This document shows, one piece after another, positions 43,411 to 52,904 of a stretch of DNA of 64,000 nucleotides; position 1 is the stretch's first letter; the number at the start of each line of letters is the position of its first letter. The stretch spans positions 1,054,001-1,118,000 of the forward strand of contig JADJPJ010000087.1 in the NCBI GenBank assembly GCA_016713325.1. Reading direction: 5' to 3'. The DNA is from Candidatus Flexifilum affinis (GTDB lineage: Bacteria; Chloroflexota; Anaerolineae; Aggregatilineales; Phototrophicaceae). Below the pieces are notes generated by a model. It did no database searches, was not told where the DNA came from, and saw only the letters and a program-made list of their open reading frames with translations. The translations under genes and the position numbers were made by a program.

Positions 43411-44473
43411 CAGCCGCAAACCGCTCTTTGTCAGTGTTCGCGCGCGTCTGGTCATCGGCTTGACGCTGTTGTTCTCGATCGTCTTCATCGGCGGCTTCCT
43501 GGTCGTGTATCAGTTTGCCTCCGCCCGCGCCATGGACCGCCTTGCGGAAGACCTGCGCGTGCTTCTGGAAGGTACCGCACGAGGGATCGATGGCGATGCC
43601 TTTCGCAGTGTAGCCCAATTCGGCGAGGCGAATGAAGCGGGATACTCCGACGATCCGCGCTTCTGGCTGATTGTCGACTGGCTGGCCTCCATCAAGTCTG
43701 TCGATTATCGCACCGGCATCTACACATTCGCGTTTAGCGAAAGACTGGCCGAATACGTATATGTCGCCAGCGCGACAGCGCGCACCGCCCCGGAAGACGA
43801 TGAAACCGCCCGCTTTCAACAGGTCGCTGACTTTGGAATCGGTGACTACCCCGATTTTGACGCGCTCTTCACCGGAGCGAGCAGTGAATGGCTTCTGCTT
43901 GAACCTTACGAAGATGAGTTCGGCCAGTGGATCTCCGGCTATGAAGCCATCCTCGATGAAGCCGGCGAACCCGTGGGTGTGCTGGGTATCGACTACCGAG
44001 CCGAGTACGTTGCCAGCGTGCAGCGTCAGATTCTGGATGCCGCCGTCCCCAGCTTTCTGATCGGCTTTAGCATCTTCTTTGTCGTTGTCTACCTGATCTC
44101 GATTCCGCTCACGCGGCCGATCAAGACTTTGACCCTCGCCGCCGAGCGCATCGGTGAAGGCGACTACACCGCACCGCTGCCGCCCTCTGGCAGCTATGTT
44201 CAGGATGAGTTCAGCATTCTGGCCGATGTCTTCCGGGTCATGGTCAGCAAGGTGCAGGGCCGCGAGGTCGAACTGCGCAAGCAGGTCGAAGAACTGAAAA
44301 TCGAGATTGATGAAGCCAAGGCGCGCGCGCAGGTCGACGAGATCGTCGATACCGACTTCTTCGCCAGCCTCCAGGAAAAAGCCAGACATATCCGAGGCCG
44401 CAAGTCCGGCCCAATGCCGGCGGCAGATCAGCCCGCGCCAACCGAGGAACCGCAGCCCAAGAGTGAGGCTTAG
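43394..44473 (+). CDS. Membrane sensor with extracytoplasmic domain and HAMP, no output domain
   Basis: A 359-residue protein. Helix 1 is at about 18-42 (LVIGLTLLFSIVFIGGFLVV), an extracytoplasmic sensing domain of about 160 residues follows (FWLIVDWLASIKSVDYRTGI, GEPVGVLGIDYRAEYVA, resembling Cache/PAS-like folds), then helix 2 (FLIGFSIFFVVVYLISIPLT) and a HAMP linker (PIKTLTLAAERIGEGDYTAP, QDEFSILADVFRVMV). It ends in a coiled coil VEELKIEIDEAKARAQVDEI and a Pro/Glu-rich tail. The coil motif is one I associate with receptors that precede adenylate cyclase domains, but no cyclase, kinase or other catalytic domain is present here. ATG 43394 is used (ATG 43376 possible). The next gene starts 2 bases after its stop. 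Confidence 0.8.
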   Translation: MNQEPSSRKPLFVSVRARLVIGLTLLFSIVFIGGFLVVYQFASARAMDRLAEDLRVLLEGTARGIDGDAFRSVAQFGEANEAGYSDDPRFWLIVDWLASIKSVDYRTGIYTFAFSERLAEYVYVASATARTAPEDDETARFQQVADFGIGDYPDFDALFTGASSEWLLLEPYEDEFGQWISGYEAILDEAGEPVGVLGIDYRAEYVASVQRQILDAAVPSFLIGFSIFFVVVYLISIPLTRPIKTLTLAAERIGEGDYTAPLPPSGSYVQDEFSILADVFRVMVSKVQGREVELRKQVEELKIEIDEAKARAQVDEIVDTDFFASLQEKARHIRGRKSGPMPAADQPAPTEEPQPKSEA

Positions 44474-44475
44474 GC

Positions 44476-45729
44476 GTGCACGAGGCAGTTCAGCATGGCT
44501 TGGAGCTCCTGCACGACTTCACTCAGAGCTGCGCTTTTCTCCACGATGACTGGACCGACCACGAGGGCGTAGGCGGCTGGGGGCAGTACACGACCAACCC
44601 CCTTCTCTTTTCTCCGCCCGTCTGCGTCACCGCGACGCTGGATGGCTATGGTGAAGCGACAATCGATCATCTGCGATCGCTCGGCGCATTCAACAGCCAC
44701 ATCATCCAGCCAGCATGGCGCACGAACAACCTGACCCATAACCTGCTTGCAGACTCAACAGCGCTGGCAGCGCTGCGCGAGGATGTACAGCGAGAACGGC
44801 TCCATCTCTCCAGCTTCTATAACGATCCGGGGCGAGGCGTCGATGCCGTGGCGCAGGCCATCTCATCGCCAGATCATGCCGTGCACGCCTTTCCTTCCCA
44901 TGACGCATTCTCCCGGCTGTACAGCAAGCTGCGGTTCAATCACTTCCTGGACGGCATCCCAGCGCCGCAATGGCGCCTTTGCGATTCCCTTGCCGACCTG
45001 AAGGCCTTCGCGCAGGATAGCCGCCGCCCCTATCCGGGCATGGTGATCAAGCTGGACCATCGCGATCTGTTCCATCTTGCCTCCGCCGACGATGTCGACC
45101 GAATGGCGGACCAGCTCCATTTCCCGCTGAGAGCCGAGACGGAGTACCCGGTCGTCGCCACACCGATCGTCAATGCCATCCGCTGGAAGGGTCAGGTCGA
45201 ACCGCTGTTCCTGGTCGACCAGTACATTCGCGACTGGCTGCACTGGGGCAATGGCTCACCGGCCAGCGGCACACCGGCGCAGCGAGCGGCAATGATCGAC
45301 TATACATGCCGGATCGGAGAGCAGCTCGACGGCTTCGACGGCGTGTTCGGCGTCGACTTCATCCACACCCCGGACGGCGACGTGCTGGCGGTGGACATCA
45401 ACGCGCGCTTCTGCACCTCCAGCTACCCCTACGCGCTGCTCGTGCGCAACGGCATCGACCCGGATCGCGTCCACACCCGTTTCCGGTTGGTCCCTTGCCG
45501 GCTCGACAACCTGGACGAGCTTCTCCTCGACCCGGAGTTCGTCGCCCTCGCGCCGGGCACAACCTACGGGGTCTTCGCCTACGATCCGGTCGCCTACTTC
45601 GAACTGCCCCACCCCGTCCATTACGTCAACTACGTCTGCGTGGCCCCGACGGCCGAGGCGTGCATCGCACTTGACGATCGCGTCACGCGCATCCTCGCGC
45701 GCCATGCCGAACGCCACGCTCAGGACTAA
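44476..45729 (+). CDS. ATP-grasp-like protein, family not recognised
   Basis: A 417-residue cytosolic protein. The C-terminal half has ATP-grasp features: a candidate ATP-binding Lys in YPGMVIKLDHRD, an adenine-linker-like PLFLVDQYIRDW, and the metal-binding strand FGVDFIHTPDGDVLAVDINA, where Asp and Asn are the expected ligands followed by Arg. ATP-grasp enzymes join a carboxylate to an amine or thiol through an acyl-phosphate. The N-terminal 150 residues (WGQYTTNPLLFSPPVCVTAT, HIIQPAWRTNNLTHNLLADS) match nothing I know. Starts at GTG 44476, two bases after the HAMP gene stop, with no ribosome site, so it probably depends on re-initiation. Together with the C39-like peptidase this could build and trim a peptide-like product, but that is only a hypothesis. 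Confidence 0.65.
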   Translation: MHEAVQHGLELLHDFTQSCAFLHDDWTDHEGVGGWGQYTTNPLLFSPPVCVTATLDGYGEATIDHLRSLGAFNSHIIQPAWRTNNLTHNLLADSTALAALREDVQRERLHLSSFYNDPGRGVDAVAQAISSPDHAVHAFPSHDAFSRLYSKLRFNHFLDGIPAPQWRLCDSLADLKAFAQDSRRPYPGMVIKLDHRDLFHLASADDVDRMADQLHFPLRAETEYPVVATPIVNAIRWKGQVEPLFLVDQYIRDWLHWGNGSPASGTPAQRAAMIDYTCRIGEQLDGFDGVFGVDFIHTPDGDVLAVDINARFCTSSYPYALLVRNGIDPDRVHTRFRLVPCRLDNLDELLLDPEFVALAPGTTYGVFAYDPVAYFELPHPVHYVNYVCVAPTAEACIALDDRVTRILARHAERHAQD

Positions 45730-45815
45730 GCAGCAGCTCAGCGCGCTCAGGTGCAGAAAAACGGCGACTTGCGGTAGAATCCCGGTCATCGAATAGTCAT
45801 CGCAAAGTTGAATTT

Positions 45816-47429
<1,614 letters not shown>

Positions 47430-47438
47430 GGTGGCGCG

Positions 47439-48038
47439 ATGGTGCTGCGAGAGCCACAGACGCTGGTCTCCGCTGACGAGTTCTGGGAGTTCATCCAGAA
47501 TCTGCCGGCCGACGATCCAGGGCATTACGAACTGATCGAAGGGGTGATTGTGCCGATGGCGCCAACAGGGGAATTACACGGCTCTTCTACCTTTATTCTG
47601 ACCGTTCGCGTGGGCAACCATGTACTTGCCAATGATCTGGGTCGGGTGACCGCTGCGGAAACGGGATAATTCCTGTCGCGCACTGAAGGCGGCTCGGGTA
47701 AGGCGATTGTCGCCGCCCCCGATGTCGGCTTCATGAGCAAGGCGCGCATGAGTCCCACCCCATCGCGAGGGTTTGTCGAAGGCGCGCCCGATCTGGCGAT
47801 CGAAGTGCTGTCTCCGTCAGACCGAACCGCGAGTGTCATGAAGAAGGTGCTGCTCTATCTGGAACACGGCACGCGGCTCATCTGGGTCGTTGATCCTGAC
47901 TCGGCAACGGTCATCCAATTCGCGGCCGGCGGAGAGATTCGTATGTACAGTGCTGATGAGACGATTGAAGGGCGTGACGTGCTGCCCGGCTTCTCGCTAC
48001 CTCTACGTGAGCTGTTCCCTGAACCGGCAGCGGATTGA
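47439..48038 (+). pseudogene. Uma2-family (DUF820) endonuclease-fold protein, interrupted by a nonsense codon
   Basis: Reading frame from ATG 47439 encodes a Uma2/DUF820 protein: VSADEFWEFIQNLPADDPGH, YELIEGVIVPMAPTGELHG, LGRVTAAETG, then TAA at 47667-47669, and in the same frame FLSRTEGG, APDVGFMSKARM, EGAPDLAIEVLSPSDRTASV (with the PD-x-E/D core), YLEHGTRLIWVVDPDS and VLPGFSLPLRELF. The stop replaces a codon where relatives often carry an aromatic residue (AETG-Y/F-F-L), so TAT to TAA is a likely single change. The frame is otherwise intact to 48038, so the mutation is recent or miscalled. Uma2 proteins have a PD-(D/E)XK nuclease fold, are abundant in Chloroflexota and Cyanobacteria, and have no settled role. 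Confidence 0.85.
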
Positions 48039-48056
48039 ACAGGATAGGAGTATCGA

Positions 48057-48278
48057 ATGCAGCGCGTCTTGCTTCGATTGGGCTCGGTCGCCCTGTTCGT
48101 CATCTACGCGACGACGGTCTACCTGGTGGTCATCACGATCATACAACCCTTCGACAATAAGGATTACTTGATGGGGCCGACAGTCCTCGTGGTCATGCTG
48201 CTGTTGCTTCCGGGCGTTCGTGTGCTCCAGCGGGTGGATCGCGCGACCAGACGTAAGGAGTGGAATGAAAGCTTATGA
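48057..48278 (+). CDS. Small two-helix membrane protein
   Basis: A 73-residue protein with helices LFVIYATTVYLVVITII and GPTVLVVMLLLLPGVRVL and a charged end RVDRATRRKEWNESL. AGGAG lies 6 bases upstream of the ATG, a good ribosome site. It overlaps the next ATG by 4 bases (ATGA). No family recognised; likely made in equal amount with its neighbour. Confidence 0.65.
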   Translation: MQRVLLRLGSVALFVIYATTVYLVVITIIQPFDNKDYLMGPTVLVVMLLLLPGVRVLQRVDRATRRKEWNESL

Positions 48279-48472
48279 ATCAGCTCCGTAATCTCAGCGG
48301 CACGTCTCGAATCATCTTCATCGTGGTGGCGATCGCACTGGTGCTGGTGGCGTTCTACGCCTTTTTCACCTCCGAAACCGGGCGACTCATCAGCGTCGTC
48401 TGCTGCGGCGGCGTGATCGTGCTGGCAGTTGTCGGCATCCTCTCCGAGCGCGGAATGGGACGCCCTCGATGA
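48275..48472 (+). CDS. Small two-helix membrane protein
   Basis: A 65-residue protein with helices IIFIVVAIALVLVAFYAFF and LISVVCCGGVIVLAVVGIL and a basic tail. Both ends use 4-base ATGA overlaps with its neighbours, so the three genes 48057-49176 are translationally coupled. No family recognised. Confidence 0.65.
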   Translation: MNQLRNLSGTSRIIFIVVAIALVLVAFYAFFTSETGRLISVVCCGGVIVLAVVGILSERGMGRPR

Positions 48473-49176
48473 CGGCGATTTTCCGCTACTCCGACTCCAT
48501 CATCGCGCGCTACCCGAATGTCGTTGGCGGCATCATCGAACTTCGCGGCGTGCAGGGAGGGATATCGCAGCCGGAACTGCTGCAGCGCTTCGCCGCTGAG
48601 CAGCGCGCGGTTCTGGCCCGCATCGGCGACATCCCGCTCAGCCAGATCGAGTCGCTGGCCGCCTGGCGATCCGTCTTCCGGTCGTTTGGCGTCGATCCCA
48701 CGCAGATCCGCAGCGCCTGCGAGGCCCTGCTCCGCCGGCTGACCAAGCAGGGCGACATCCCCAGCATCAACCGGCTGGTCGACATCGGCAATCTGGTCAG
48801 CATCCGCTACGGCCTGCCCGTCGCGGTGGTGGATACGCGTGCCCTGACCGGCGGCATCACCGTGCGCGATGCCGCCGGGACGGAGCCGTTCACCAACCTG
48901 GGCACGACCGACATCGTCAACCCCGACCCCGGCGAGGTGATCTTTGCCGACGATACCGGCCTGGTCTACGCCCGCCGCTGGTGCTGGCGCCAGTCGGACC
49001 AGAGCGCCTCGCGGGAGGACACGACGGACTGTATCGTCACCGTCGAAGCGCATCATGCAAACGGCCGCCGCGATGTAGACGCGGCGCTCGAGGACCTGCG
49101 CGCGCTGTTTGCCGAATTCGCCGGCGGGACGCAGCGCAGTCAGGTGCTCACCAAGGATCAACCGTTATTCGATTAA
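48469..49176 (+). CDS. B3/B4 tRNA-binding-domain protein (stand-alone PheT B3/4 domain)
   Basis: A 235-residue cytosolic protein. Seen: RYPNVVGGIIELRGVQGG at the start, AAWRSVFRSFGVDPTQIRSA, EALLRRLTKQGDIPSINRLV, DIGNLVSIRYGLPVAVVDTR and EVIFADDTGLVYARRWCWRQ. This is the pattern of stand-alone B3/4 domains, which in phenylalanyl-tRNA synthetase beta chains carry editing activity. Free-standing members may hydrolyse misacylated tRNA or have another role; not established. Start ATG 48469 overlaps the previous stop (ATGA). It ends 33 bases before the acyl-CoA dehydrogenase start and so may be on the same transcript without a functional link. Confidence 0.82.
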   Translation: MTAIFRYSDSIIARYPNVVGGIIELRGVQGGISQPELLQRFAAEQRAVLARIGDIPLSQIESLAAWRSVFRSFGVDPTQIRSACEALLRRLTKQGDIPSINRLVDIGNLVSIRYGLPVAVVDTRALTGGITVRDAAGTEPFTNLGTTDIVNPDPGEVIFADDTGLVYARRWCWRQSDQSASREDTTDCIVTVEAHHANGRRDVDAALEDLRALFAEFAGGTQRSQVLTKDQPLFD

Positions 49177-49209
49177 GTGGACCGAAGTTGGACAAAAAGG
49201 ATTATTGTC

Positions 49210-51795
49210 ATGGTGATGGAAACCGCACCCGTAAAGCCTTACCGCCCCTTTACTGCGGAACACGACATGTTCCGCAAAGCCGTCCGCCAGTTTGTCGAGA
49301 AAGAACTCAACCCGCACTGTGACGAGTGGGAGAAGGCCGGCACCTGGCCCGCCCATGACGTCCTGAAGCAGATGGGTGACCTCGGCTTCCTAGGCCTCAG
49401 CTACCCCGCGGAGTATGGCGGGCAGGAGGCCGACATCTGGTTCACCGTCGTGCTGATGGAAGAACTCGGCCGCTGCGACTGCGCCGGCGTGCCGATGGGC
49501 ATCAGCGTGCATACAGACATGTGCACGCCCGCCCTGGCCAAGTACGGCTCCGACGAGCTGAAGCGGCGCTTTCTGGCCTCGGCCCTGCGCGGCGAGATGG
49601 TCGGCTGCATCGGCGTGACCGAACCGGGCGCCGGGTCCGACGTGGCGGGCATCATCACCCGCGCCGACAAGGACGGCGACGACTACGTCATCAACGGCAG
49701 CAAGATGTGGATCACCAACGGCACGCAGGCCGACTGGGTGTGCCTGCTGGTCCGCACCTCCCCGCCCAGCGACACCGTCAACATGCGCGGCTACCGGGGC
49801 ATGTCGCTGATCATGGTACCGACGGACACGCCAGGCTTCATCGTCAGCAAGAAGCTGGAGAAGCTTGGCAACCTGTCGAGCGACACGGCCGTGCTGACCT
49901 TCGAGAACATGCGCGTGCCGCAGACCCACCGCATCGGCGAGGAAGGCATGGGCTTCTACCTGCAGATGGAGCAGTTCCAGCGCGAGCGGCTGGTCGGCGC
50001 GGTGTCGTCGGTGGCCGGCATGGAAAAATGCGTGCGCCAGACGATCGCCTACTGCCACGAGCGCAAGACGTTCGGCACGCCGCTGGTGCACAACCAGTGG
50101 GTGAACTTCAAGCTGGTCGAACTGCTGACCGAGATCGAGGCGCTGCGCCAGCTCAACTACTACTGCGCCTCGCTCATGGCCGAGGACGAGACCTCGCTGG
50201 AAGTGACCAAAATCGCCTCGATGTGCAAGCTCAAGGCCGGGCGACTGGCCCGCGAGGTCGGCGACACCTGCCTGCAATTCTATGGCGGCATGGGTTACAT
50301 GGAAGAGACGCCGATCTCTCGCTACTACCGCGATGCGCGCCTGTTGAGCATCGGCGGCGGCGCGGACGAGGTGATGATGGGCATCATCGCGCGGCTTGAG
50401 GGCATGCTCCCCGAACGAAGCCGGGGTGAACCGATGACCTACCGAATCGGGTCCGCACAGGGGTTTTACGGCGACGATGTGACCAAGGCCCTGCCGATGA
50501 TCGAAGGCGGACACGTCGATGTCGTCTGCTTCGAGGCGTTGTCCGAACTGACCATGGCGATTTTGCAGAAGGACCGCCTGGCCAACCCGGCGCGCGGCTA
50601 CACCTGGGATATTCGCGTCATCGCCGAGCGCATCCTGCCAGCCGCCTTCGCCAAAAAGATCCCGCTGATCACCAACGGCGGGGGGTTGAATCCGACGGCC
50701 GCCGCCGAGCTGGTCCGCGAGACGGCGGCCAGGAAGGGTCTGACCGGCCTGAAGATCGCCGCCATCACCGGCGACGACCTGCTGGCGCGGCTGGGCGAAC
50801 TCAAGGGGGTGGGCGAGACGTTTTCCAACCTGGACACCGGCGAGCCGCTGGCGAAAGCGGCCAATCAGGCCTTTGTGACGGCCAACGTCTACCTGGGCGC
50901 GGCGCCGATCGTCGAGGCTCTGCAAGCCGGGGCCGACATCGTGATCGCCGGGCGAATCGCCGATCCCTGCCTGTATCTGGGCGCGCTGATCGCCCACTAC
51001 GGCTGGGCCTGGGACGACTGGGACCGACTGGCGGCGGGGATCGTCTGCGGCCACCTGCTGGAGTGCACCGGGCAGGTAGTCGGCGGCAACAGCCTGGCCC
51101 TGGTCGACGAGATCGACCCTCGCGACCTGCCGAGGCTGGGCTACCCGATCGCGGAGGTTGAGGCGGATGGCACGTTCGTGCTGACCAAAACGCCGGGCAC
51201 GCCGGGGTTCATCACGCTGGAGACGGTCAAAGAGCAGCTTCTCTACGAAGTCCATGACCCCGGCCGCTACCTGACGCCGGACGTGACGGCCAACTTCACC
51301 ACGCTCCGTCTGGAACAGGTCGGCGACAATCGCGTGTGCGTCAGGGGCGTGACCGGTGGGCCGCGACCGGACAAGCTGAAGGTCAACATGAACCGCTTCG
51401 AGGGCTACAAGCGCGAACTGATCTTCACCATCGGCTACCCGAAGGCGTGGCAGAAAGTGGATCAGCTTCAGCGCATGCTCGAAGAGTCGTGGATGGGCCT
51501 GCCCATCGAGCGGGTCGGCTATTCCTTCCTGGGCATGGACGCGCTGTTCAACGGGCTGGCGACGCTGCCGGAAGACCCGCTGGAGGTGATCGTGCGCGTG
51601 GTGTTCACGGCCGCCGACGCCGACACGCTGAAGACGGCCGTGCGCCGGGCGATGGCCAACGGCCTCTCCTGCCCCGCCGGCATGAGCGTGAGCGGGCTGA
51701 CCGTCGGCGCGGAGCCCAGCCCGGTGGTCGGCCTGTGGTCGGCGCTGGTCAGCCGCGAACATATCCAGCCGCAAATCACATACTTCGGAGTGTGA
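49210..51795 (+). CDS. Acyl-CoA dehydrogenase fused to AtuA-like (DUF1446) domain
   Basis: One open frame of 861 residues with two enzymes. Residues 1-408 form a complete FAD acyl-CoA dehydrogenase: GCIGVTEPGAGSDVAGIITR, DYVINGSKMWITNGTQADWV, ERKTFGTPLVHNQWVNFKLV and the C-terminal block LQFYGGMGYMEETPISRYYR, with a candidate catalytic Glu near RDARLLSIGGGADEVM. Residues 409-861 start with MTYRIGSAQGFYGDDVTKAL and match AtuA/DUF1446 (NGGGLNPTAAAELVRETAAR, LYEVHDPGRYLTPDVTANF). The joint PERSRGEP-MTYR has no linker, and an added G in the GGGG run at 50422-50425 would give a stop (TGA) four bases before the ATG at 50434. So the fusion may be a lost stop or an indel error. ATG 49210 is preferred over 49177. 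Role: dehydrogenation step of a branched acyl-CoA pathway. Confidence 0.85.
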   Translation: MVMETAPVKPYRPFTAEHDMFRKAVRQFVEKELNPHCDEWEKAGTWPAHDVLKQMGDLGFLGLSYPAEYGGQEADIWFTVVLMEELGRCDCAGVPMGISVHTDMCTPALAKYGSDELKRRFLASALRGEMVGCIGVTEPGAGSDVAGIITRADKDGDDYVINGSKMWITNGTQADWVCLLVRTSPPSDTVNMRGYRGMSLIMVPTDTPGFIVSKKLEKLGNLSSDTAVLTFENMRVPQTHRIGEEGMGFYLQMEQFQRERLVGAVSSVAGMEKCVRQTIAYCHERKTFGTPLVHNQWVNFKLVELLTEIEALRQLNYYCASLMAEDETSLEVTKIASMCKLKAGRLAREVGDTCLQFYGGMGYMEETPISRYYRDARLLSIGGGADEVMMGIIARLEGMLPERSRGEPMTYRIGSAQGFYGDDVTKALPMIEGGHVDVVCFEALSELTMAILQKDRLANPARGYTWDIRVIAERILPAAFAKKIPLITNGGGLNPTAAAELVRETAARKGLTGLKIAAITGDDLLARLGELKGVGETFSNLDTGEPLAKAANQAFVTANVYLGAAPIVEALQAGADIVIAGRIADPCLYLGALIAHYGWAWDDWDRLAAGIVCGHLLECTGQVVGGNSLALVDEIDPRDLPRLGYPIAEVEADGTFVLTKTPGTPGFITLETVKEQLLYEVHDPGRYLTPDVTANFTTLRLEQVGDNRVCVRGVTGGPRPDKLKVNMNRFEGYKRELIFTIGYPKAWQKVDQLQRMLEESWMGLPIERVGYSFLGMDALFNGLATLPEDPLEVIVRVVFTAADADTLKTAVRRAMANGLSCPAGMSVSGLTVGAEPSPVVGLWSALVSREHIQPQITYFGV

Positions 51796-51798
51796 ACG

Positions 51799-52107
51799 AT
51801 GACTCGCAGACTGTATGACCTTGCCTACGGGCGCGCCGGCGATAAGGGCGACATCAGCAACATCAGCGTGATCGCCCGCACGCCGGAGGCCTACCAGGAA
51901 ATCAAAGCCAAATTGACGGCGGAGCGGGTCAAGGCGCACCTGGGCGGCTTGGTGCGCGGTGACGTGATCCGCTACGAATTGGACAATATCGAGGCGGTCA
52001 ACTTCGTCTGCCATGCCGCCCTCGACGGCGGCGGCACCCGCTCGCTGCGCATCGACAGCCTTGGCAAGTCTCTCGCCGGCGCCCTGCTCTACATGCCCTG
52101 GGATTGA
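51799..52107 (+). CDS. AtuA C-terminal ferredoxin-like domain protein
   Basis: A 102-residue protein with LAYGRAGDKGDISNISVIAR, RVKAHLGGLVRGDVIRYELD and NFVCHAALDGGGTRSLRIDS. It corresponds to the small domain that in many AtuA proteins is fused to the C-terminus of the DUF1446 part; here it is a separate gene 3 bases after it. It ends 4 bases before the hydratase. Almost certainly works with the AtuA domain encoded immediately upstream; the reaction of AtuA is not established. Confidence 0.85.
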   Translation: MTRRLYDLAYGRAGDKGDISNISVIARTPEAYQEIKAKLTAERVKAHLGGLVRGDVIRYELDNIEAVNFVCHAALDGGGTRSLRIDSLGKSLAGALLYMPWD

Positions 52108-52111
52108 ACCA

Positions 52112-52904
52112 ATGGAAACCCTGATCGTCGACGCCTCCGCTCCGTTTGCCCGCATCACCCTCAACCGGCCGGACGTGCGTAATGCCATGAATCTGGTCAT
52201 GATGGACGAGCTGATCGCCGCCTTCGAGTCGCTGGAAGCCCTGCTCGACGTGCGCGCGGTCGTGCTGCGCGGCGCAGACGGCCACTTCTGCGCCGGCGGC
52301 GACCGGGCCGATCTGCGCGCCGCCGCCGAAATGCCGGAAGACGAGCAGGTGGCCCGGCTGTCACGCATGGATACCCTGCTCGACCGGGTCAACCGCTGTT
52401 CGAAGGTGGTCGTCGCGGTCATCGAAGGGGCGTGCCTGGGCGGCGGCTTTGGCCTGGCCTGTGTCAGCGACATCGCCATCGCCGCCGAAGGCGCGATCCT
52501 CGGCATGCCGGAGGTGCGCATCGGCCTGGCCCCGTCGCTGATCTCCCCCCTACGTCCTGCAACGCCTCGGCCTGACAGTCGCCCGCCGGCTGATGCTGAC
52601 CGGGGTGCGTTTCGGTGCCGAGGACGCCCTGCGCTACGGGGTGGTCTCCGAAGTGTGCGCGGCGGATCAGGTCGACGCCGCAGTGGAGAACCTGCTGAAC
52701 GAACTGCGCCAGTGCAGCCCCAACGCCCTGGCCGCCTGCAAGAAGCTGATCTTCCATTTTTATGACAACCCGATCGCGGCGACGGCGCAGTCGCGCGCCA
52801 GCCTGCTCAACACGCTGATCAAGAGCGAGGATGCTGCCGAAGGCATGATGGCCGCCATGAGCAAACGCCCACCGAAATGGGCATCCTCAGGGGAGCCAAC
52901 ATGA
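52112..52904 (+). pseudogene. Enoyl-CoA hydratase/isomerase family protein, frameshifted at a C6 run
   Basis: Crotonase-fold enzyme that would hydrate the carboxylated enoyl-CoA. The first frame gives ITLNRPDVRNAMNLVMMDEL, FCAGGDRADLR and EGACLGGGFGLACVSDIAIA (the two oxyanion-hole segments) and MPEVRIGLAPSLIS. At CCCCCC 52545-52550 the frame is lost; with five Cs it continues SPYVLQRLGLTVARRLMLTG and on to TGA 52904. The family normally reads I-S-P-Y at this spot, so the sixth C is surplus. The uncorrected first frame runs on to 52765 with unrelated residues. The last codons overlap the ATG of the biotin carboxylase gene (ATGA). About 263 residues when corrected, which is normal length. Confidence 0.85.

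Noticed and set aside
47667..47669. Recoding (selenocysteine or readthrough) at the Uma2 stop
   Set aside because: The codon is TAA, not TGA, and there is no stem-loop signal; a nonsense mutation is simpler.
49390..52521. A 1043-codon minus-strand open frame opposite the dehydrogenase-AtuA gene
   Set aside because: No recognisable motif, while the plus strand carries two complete enzyme families over the same bases.
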